Shown: in pieces, positions 57,190-64,000 of the stretch
How the letters are laid out: each line of letters starts with the position of its first letter
How positions within the stretch are numbered: the stretch's first letter is position 1
Assembly (NCBI GenBank): GCA_002914845.1
Contig: JXTC01000018.1
Coordinates: forward strand, 764,995 to 828,994
DNA: 64,000 nucleotides
Direction of reading: 5' to 3'
Source: Trema orientale
Taxonomy: Eukaryota; Streptophyta; Magnoliopsida; Rosales; Cannabaceae
The notes under the pieces: model-generated
Databases searched by the model: none
Seen by the model: the letters and a program-made list of their open reading frames with translations, nothing else
Told to the model about the DNA's origin: nothing
Translations under genes and position numbers: made by a program

Positions 57190-58446
57190 ATGCGAACACT
57201 TTGTGACGCTTGTGAAAGCGCGGCCGCAATCGTGTTTTGCGCTGCTGACGAGGCTGCCCTTTGCCGTGCTTGTGATGAGAAGGTATGTAAGCTATTTTCC
57301 GATATTCCCATCTAAGCATTTTCATTCACCAAAATCCGAAGAACCCACTTTTTTTTTTTCTTTTTTTTTAAAGACATATTTCTTATTTTTTGGATGTAAA
57401 TAAGTTTCGAGTTCAATTTTCCGATATTGGGTTTTTTAGTTTGACTTGGAGCAAAAGACTGTTTTTGTTAAACCAGCTAAAGTTGCAGTCTTTGTCTCTT
57501 TGTGTGTTGTGTTTGTGCTTTGTAGTCTTTATGGACTATAATGGTGAAGCTGTATTTCTATTTATGTATTTTTTCAAAAATCCGTTTTACTTGTCTACTA
57601 ACTTGGTTCCTTTTATTTCCCACGTTTCTTATCCTCGTTGGGAAATAAACTAACTATAAAGTGGATTAGTAAATAGCTTGTTTTGGTCAAAAAGAGTGAT
57701 TTTTCTCACGGGTCAAAATCCGAAACTCTATTTTCTGGATGCCCTTTATTTGTACTCGTCAAAATCATAATAGCAAGCTAACTTTTGATGAGAATGGTAG
57801 GTTCACATGTGCAACAAACTCGCTAGTCGGCATGTAAGAGTCGGTCTTGCAAATCCCAGTGAAGTTCCTAGATGTGATATTTGTGAAAATGCACCTGGTA
57901 AGTAAGCAGCCTAGTCATGTTTTTGCATATAAAAGTCTCCCTTTTGTTGTTATACAATTGCAATACCAAGAATTTTCACTGTTTTGTGAAACTGCTTGTA
58001 GCTTTCTTTTACTGCGAGATCGACGGAAGTTCGCTCTGTTTGCAATGTGATATGATTGTTCATGTTGGAGGTAAAAGAACACATGGAAGATACCTCCTTT
58101 TGAGGCAGAGAGTTGAGGTTTGTCCAGTGTTTCCAATGAGAATTTGTTTATTTATTTTTTGGATAAAAGTTTACCCTTTTCTTGTTTTCGATAGTTTCCA
58201 GGCGATAAACCTGGTAGTCTTGAGGAAACAGCTTCCCAACCCGTCTTAGATCGAGCTGAGGCCAGAAGAGGAACAAATCAGCCTTCTTCTAAAATGACAG
58301 CTGAGGAGAACCAACAGCAAAATCACAGGGTCTCCCCTGTTCGTATACCAGAGGCCAATGCTGATGGACACACCAAACGTGACACGAAAATGATAGATTT
58401 AAATATAAAGCCTCATAAGTTGCATGAACAATCTTCGAATAATCAG
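57190..58446 (+). CDS. B-box zinc-finger transcription factor, BBX18/BBX19-like (last exon unresolved)
   Basis: Exons 57190-57282, 57801-57897, 58002-58117 and 58195-58446 join in frame to 186 residues. Two tandem B-boxes: [17 protein letters not shown] to about residue 47, and [15 protein letters not shown] to about residue 100 (Cys/His/Asp zinc-ligand pattern intact; [20 protein letters not shown]). A low-complexity tail follows, with [20 protein letters not shown] as in BBX18/19. No CCT domain, as expected for this clade, which in Arabidopsis acts in light, clock and flowering control. Relatives end with a further short exon (basic PFKRE-like end). None of the acceptor sites up to 59200 gives that sequence. 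So the last exon may be lost or altered, or the transcript may read through exon 4 to a stop near 58528. Intron spacing is compact. Confidence 0.92.
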
Positions 58447-60035
58447 GTTAGAGTGGCTGCTTATCCTTTATGTTTCTTTAGCTCAATATCAAAAAATCGC
58501 TTTAGTAGTAAATTCAGATTTCATGTATGAACAGAAGATTTTGCATGATCTTTATTGCGGAATAAGAAACGGATTGCATCTCTCGAGTATATTAATCATA
58601 GTTCTACTAATTGTACTTGCATCAGAAACTTAGAAGGAAATATTAGTTGCTTAGGCACTCATTATCCGTTAACACTTGTATTGATACAAAAACTGAACAA
58701 CCAGGTCCTTATGCTTTCTAGTTAAGCTCAGGTCTTTCATCCTGGTTTCTTAACATCCATGATCCATCTGCCTCTCTTGAAGTGAAACTCTTGCATAACG
58801 GTTGCCACTTGCCTGTCGCTTGAATAGTTTCCGAACTATTTACTTTACAAATACCAGTTTCTATATTAGTTCCTAATTATTTCTATCACTCTAACAAAAC
58901 CATTCACTTTCCATAAGCTTAACTAGACAAATGTACCATACTCTGGAGTTTTCATCTTTTGATTCATGACAATGTCGTAGAAACTTTCAATTGCTTTACC
59001 GGTTCATCTAACAAACATGGGATTGTCGTTTTTTAGGACCAATGAAGAGTTGCATAATCTGGAATCGTGGCTGCTGCACGACAAGTTAGAATGGCGAGCT
59101 TTGTATGGTGAAATAAAATTGAGTTTAGATGCTTGCTTTATTCAAGTGAGAGTATGGTCTATTGAGGTTTGCAGAGTAATGATTTTTCCATTGTTGTAGC
59201 TAAATTGCACAAAGTAGTAGTTTGATAGCATCCATAACTTTTTGAGAACAGATACTATAATGCACTGCAACAAATGCTATACTTCTCACTGCTCAGTTTT
59301 GAATTTGTTTTTGTTATTTTTTGCTCGTTAGATACCAAATCTAGGACCCTCGTTGAATGTCCGAGTTTAAGTCATTCTACTCCAAGTTCCCTTGACATGA
59401 TAATTCTAACGTTAGTTAATGGTATATATAATATATTGCATTGATATTTTGTGGAGAAATCCAAATACAGTTGTTGGATGAGGACACCATATGGAACTTT
59501 TTTTTTTTTTTTTTTGAAATTACCATATGGAAGTTCTTGCTTCAAAGTTTAAACTTGGTGAAACTTGGCTTCTGGGCAAAGTGGCCCCCAGTTTAGACAT
59601 GGACCTCGCAAATAAGATCCAAATCTGGGTCTGAAATTAATTCGTAGGAGCCTTTACAATGATGGCCGATTTTTCTAAGTGATTAGAAAGACTTTTTTTC
59701 TTTTTTTTTTTTTTTTTAAAAGGGAAAAATTCTCTCTGTTCAAGTGCAGACTTCCGGTATTTTGGGATATATTCTGACATATTTAGACAAATTATAAAAC
59801 AAAAGGCGGACATTTTTTTAAATCAAGTCTAAAATGGCAGGAACGTTACGTGTGGTGTGTGATGATTGATCCTTTAAAAAATTCATAATACGACAGGAAT
59901 ATAAGCTAATGGGTAATCATATTATCGGATGATGGATGGCTTGAGGGACTAGGAGTCTTTGAAAGGCTAGGACTTGACTAGTACAGACAAAGTAGGAATA
60001 TAAGCTTGGTGTGTAATTATTTTTTGGGTTTTTAT
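58447..60035. other. 3' side of the B-box gene, intergenic
   Basis: A short frame at 59017-59199 follows a TTTTTTAG acceptor-like site but has no similarity to the BBX end. Contains one tail-only insertion (59500-59521). No other gene. Confidence 0.4.
59500..59521 (-). mobile_element. Poly(A)-tail-only retroinsertion
   Basis: 22 bp, T run plus GAAATT, between ACCATATGGAACTT (59486-59499) and ACCATATGGAAGTT (59522-59535). The first 11 bases are identical, with one mismatch over 14. Confidence 0.65.
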
Positions 60036-60393
60036 GCCCGGTTTGTTTCAACCGTTCCATTCTATTGAAATAGAAAATCTATTTGAATGTGTGTTTGTTT
60101 CAACAATTCAGTTTTTCCATTCAAATGATCTTTTAGAATGTGTGTTTGTTTTAACAATTCAATTTTTCCATTCAAATGGTCCATCCAAAAAGTTAACCAT
60201 TGGAATGTTTTTTTTGTGTCTTGAATGAGAATGGAAAGGGGAGGTGTTTTTGAATGGTCCATTCCAATGCTCTCATTCTAATTACAACACATTCCACTAT
60301 TTTTTCTATTCAAATGTCTCTCATTTCAATTATAACACATTTCACAATTTTCATTTAAATATACACATTCAAATAGGCGAACCAAACGGGCCC
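60036..60393. mobile_element. TIR MITE with internal 52-bp tandem repeat
   Basis: Left end GCCCGGTTTGTTTCAACC; right end in reverse GGGCCCGTTTGGTTCGCC. Inside, GAATGTGTGTTTGTTTCAAC occurs at about 60084 and 60136 in a two-copy repeat. TSD not resolved. hAT or Harbinger class open. Confidence 0.6.
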
Positions 60394-61026
60394 ATAAATT
60401 TTTCCGAATGACGTAGAGTGTGTCCCAAAGTTTTAAATATACCACCTGAAAGTCTAAAGTTGTCACTCCGTTTGAAAATCAGGAAAAAGGAAACGATAAT
60501 TGTTGTCATTTTACTAATTTTAGTCACAAGTATTCGTTAACACTTATCATTTTTCTTCTATTTGTTTGACAAAAATGACGAGTTTGGAAGAAAAATGTTA
60601 AAATTTTGAATAGTTTGAGGGAACAAACATAAAGTATACTCATTATGTTTTTCATAAGTAAAATATTTGTTGATTTCAAAGAAAAAAAGACGTAAAATAT
60701 TTGATTATTTGTTGGTGGTCCCTTTTTGGATGTCTACCTCTACCAACCGAATTACGTTAAAAATTGTATTGTGTAAATCTAATGCTACCACGAGGTTAGG
60801 ATAACCTAAAAATTGGTCTTAATTCATTAAATTAAAATATTATATATAATTAATATATTTGCTTGGATTAAAATAGTTAATATATATTATTTATATATAC
60901 TTTTAAAAAAAGCATCGTCTTTCAAAAAAAAAAAAAAAAAAGCATGGAAAATGCCCGCGTTTTACTTTCCGGTATTTGGTTGAACTGAAACTCGGAGACA
61001 AATCCAAGAGGCGAAAGTAGAGGACT
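60394..61026. other. Intergenic and S28 peptidase promoter
   Basis: AT-rich, with an A run near 60925-60941. Leader of the peptidase gene begins somewhere after 60945. No other gene. Confidence 0.45.
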
Positions 61027-61446
61027 ATGGAGCAAAATGGGCGAACGACGTCGTTTTTGTTGTCGTTTTTGGCAATCTTGGCTCTCTCCTGCAGCTATGG
61101 CTATGGAATGCCTCGAATGATGATGCCTGAGAAGTTGACTACTGGAAGCAAATACTTGACCACTGAGGAGCTCTGGTTCACTCAGACTCTCGATCACTTC
61201 TCTCCTTTCGTGCGTACCAAACCGAACCAAATCCTTCTCTCCTCCTCCTTCTCAAATTCATGCATCGAATTTCATTTTAAGGTGAATTTAGCTTAAATTT
61301 CAAGTTCATTTGCAGGACCACCGTCAATTTAAGCAACGGTACTATGAATTTCTTGACAATTTTCGAATCCCGGATGGACCCATCTTCCTTAGAATTTGTG
61401 GCGAAAGCCCCTGCAATGGGATTTATAATGACTATCTTAGCGTAAG

Positions 61447-61484
<38 letters not shown>

Positions 61485-64000
61485 TTTTTTAAAGTTGAAG
61501 ATCCTCATTAATGGCGGAAGAACAAGTGAGTAAAAGGGTCGTTGTCACATTTTGCAGGTTTTGTCAAAGAAGTTTGGAGCAGCGGTGGTATCACTGGAGC
61601 ATCGCTACTATGGAAAAAGCCTTCCTTTTAAATCACTTGCCACTGAAAATTTGAGATATCTGTCATCCAAGCAGGCCCTTTTCGATTTGGCTATTTTCCG
61701 CCAATATTATCAGGCAAGAATGTGATTGTAATCGATGAGTTTGATGAAAATTAGTATAACCCATCTTTCATTTTATGAAAAGATTCACTTATCTTTGTCT
61801 CAAAATGGTATAGGACTCATTGAATAAGAAGCTCAATAGAACAAGTGTTGAGAATCCATGGTTTGTATTTGGGGTTTCATACCCCGGTGCTCTAAGTGCG
61901 TGGTTCCGTCTCAAATTCCCTCATTTAACTTGTGGAAGTCTTGCGAGTTCTGCGGTTGTTCTTGCCGTTTACAACTTCACGGAGTTTGACAAACAGGTCT
62001 CCATTGTTTTCTTTTGTTGTCTTTTCTTTTCCCCTTTTAGTTAAGCTTACTGTTTGTTAAATTCTAAAGCATGTTTTCTTATGTTACATAATGGGAACCA
62101 TTGATTAGTAAATGTGTTTGCGTATTAAATTAGAAAAAGAAGTTTAGAAGAAATGGGAATCGAAAATACAATCTTCACACTCCCATTAAATGCACAGATT
62201 GGTGTGTCAGCTGGTCCAGAATGTAAAGCTGCCTTGCAGGAGATAACTCGGCTTGTCGACCAAAGACTTATTACGGAAGCAAAATCAGTGAAGGCATTGT
62301 TTGGTGCAGCCGAGGTTTGCTTCCCCTATTATCTTTTGATGATTATTTTGCTGTATGTTGAATATCTCGTCAGTTGTGGAGTGATGATTTTTTTTTTTCT
62401 CTCTTTTTCTTGCAGCTTGAGATTGATGGTGATTTCTTGTATTTTCTGGCAGATGCTGCTGTTACAGCCGTAGGTGTTTGGTTTTCTTGTTTCCTATTTA
62501 CAAATTTTACAGTTGCTCATAATTCTGCGCTTCACTTTGCAGTTTCAATATGGTAATCCAGATAGATTATGCTCCCCTCTTGTTCAAGCTAAGAAGAATG
62601 GAGAGGATTTGGTGGTATGCTCCTATTCTTCTGGTTATTTCCTTAGAGAATATTTAGAGGTCATTGTGAATGTGCTTGGTTTACGATGATTCACCAAATT
62701 GCTTCCTGTAAATTCTCTCTCCTTCTTAGAGGTTTATGGGAGAAAAATCTGTTTCAAGATTTTATACGTTTGATCTATGATAAGCCTTATAGGATATACG
62801 ATCAATCAGACTGTTAAATACACGTCTATACTCATTAACTTACCAGGCCAGGCTATTTTATGACGTACAAAAGTCCATTGTGCTTCAACTATCTGGGTTG
62901 TATTATGCTCAAAATATTCCACATTGCAGAAAAATTATTTATAGGAAAAACAAATATATTACTATAACATTGCTAGAGTTGATGATTTGGGCAGTGCTAA
63001 TTCTGTAAAATGTTTAAGCTTATGGTTCATCAAGCTGCCTGCATTTGATTTAATTCCCAATTTCTGTAATGCTAAAAAGAATAGTTTGTACTTTTGTGCA
63101 GGATGCATATGCCAAGTACATCAAAGAGTATTATTCCAGTGACGTTCAAACATACAATCAGAACTACTTGAAAAAACCTACTCTTACTGAAGACAATTCT
63201 ATGCGATTGTGGTGGTTCCAAGTTTGTACTGAAGTTGCATATTTTCAGGTGGCACCTAAAAATGACAGCATCCGGTCCTCAAAAGTTAACACCAGGCATT
63301 TTCTCAAAACTACATTTTCGTTTACACTTTTTTCTTTTCGGTTGAATGCATTTTAATTTAGAAGCCTTTTAATAGATGTGGTTCTGGTCTTCTACTTCTT
63401 CATTCTACAATCCATACAATTTGAAGAAAAATGAAGGAAAAGGAAAAAAAAAAAAAAAAAAAAAAACCTAGTTTTTGATTTTGTGGACACTATTTATCTG
63501 ATCACTGGTCTTGTATGGCAGATACCATTTGGACCTCTGCAGGAATGTCTTTGGAGAGGGTGTCTATCCTGATGTTGATGCAACAAATATATACTACGGG
63601 GGCACAAAAATTGGAGGTCTAAACATAATTCCTCTTGCTATCTACAAATTTTGTTCCCGCAAATTTACATTTTTCTCATTTTTCATGTTAAGCAAGAGTC
63701 TTTTTGCAGATCTCTCTTTTTATCCACAAAATTATCCAAATTTTGCTACATTAAATTGGTTTTTGTGATATTATACATTAGCTATCTCTGATTGATTTTT
63801 GAGCGTATGATGGCTGAAGGCAGTCTGTTTTATTTTGATATTTGCATTTTGTTTCCATGAATACAAAACCCGCCTCTGCATTTCTATAATCCACATGAGC
63901 TAACGAAGTAGTGATTATTTGCAGGCACAAAAATAATATTTACAAATGGCTCACAGGATCCATGGCGTCATGCTTCAAAGCAGACTTCATCTCCAGATTG
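61027..64000 (+). CDS. S28-family serine carboxypeptidase (prolyl carboxypeptidase-like), 3' end outside window
   Basis: Ten exons seen: 61027-61209, 61316-61441, 61558-61713, 61814-61996, 62198-62314, 62416-62469, 62543-62614, 63102-63295, 63522-63616, 63925-64000 (continues). All join in frame. An N-terminal signal peptide ([19 protein letters not shown]) predicts a secreted or vacuolar enzyme. Family marks: [33 protein letters not shown], the nucleophile Ser in [20 protein letters not shown], and the catalytic Asp region [12 protein letters not shown]. The catalytic His lies beyond the right edge. From memory it matches Arabidopsis At4g36190/At4g36195. Two introns use GC rather than GT donors (after 61713, CAG/GCAAGA, and after 63295, CCAG/GCATTT). 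An (AT)n run follows the donor at 61442. It probably releases C-terminal residues after Pro, as S28 enzymes do; its substrate is not visible. Confidence 0.96.

Noticed and set aside
59017-59199. Last exon of the B-box gene
   Set aside because: It follows an acceptor-like site, but the encoded TNEELHNLESWLLHDK is unlike any BBX18/19 end known to me.
1-64000. CRISPR arrays, phage or bacterial operon features
   Set aside because: None present. Introns, tRNA-derived SINEs, MITEs and plant gene families show nuclear plant DNA; the tandem repeats have no spacer structure.

Overview
This window is AT-rich nuclear DNA from a flowering plant. It has intron-containing genes of plant-only or plant-typical families (a MUSTACHES-type LRR receptor kinase, a NACK-type kinesin-7, a two-B-box BBX protein, a vacuolar ATPase proteolipid), AT-rich introns, and intergenic DNA dominated by small non-autonomous transposons. 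The proteins look like those of a rosid eudicot. I cannot name the species from the sequence. One assembly gap (17406-17666) and two single unknown bases (36553, 56111) are present.

Layout: (1) the 3' part of a V-ATPase subunit c gene (+, 1-2225); (2) a repeat block with a retroelement fossil (2851-3980), a small MITE and a 1.5-kb foldback element (4735-6252); (3) a single-exon LRR receptor-like kinase (-, 7894-11292); (4) a gene-poor stretch, 14.4-28.8 kb, holding four short minus-strand reading frames for small membrane proteins. At least three are related, one also has a decayed tandem copy, and nested MULE and hAT elements lie between them; (5) a 13-exon kinesin-7 gene (-, 29520-34430); (6) about 15 kb of almost pure repeat DNA (36-49 kb); (7) a three-exon glyoxalase/VOC gene (+, 49326-50243); (8) more nested repeats (52-56 kb); (9) a BBX18/19-like B-box gene (+, from 57190); (10) an S28 serine carboxypeptidase gene running off the right edge (+, from 61027).

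The known genes do not form one pathway. From memory, their neighbourhood resembles two Arabidopsis chromosome 4 blocks merged together: VHA-c, kinesin-7 and BBX19, plus the LRR kinase and the S28 peptidase. The best candidate for something undescribed is the small-membrane-protein cluster. Its members share a membrane-segment motif of the type FxW(Q/E)A(V/L)RL or a related C-terminal tail, have been duplicated in tandem, and match no family I recognise.

The repeat landscape is unusually readable. Many elements keep terminal inverted repeats and exact target-site duplications, there are five nested insertions, and four poly(A)-tail-only retroinsertions are flanked by 11-17-bp direct repeats.
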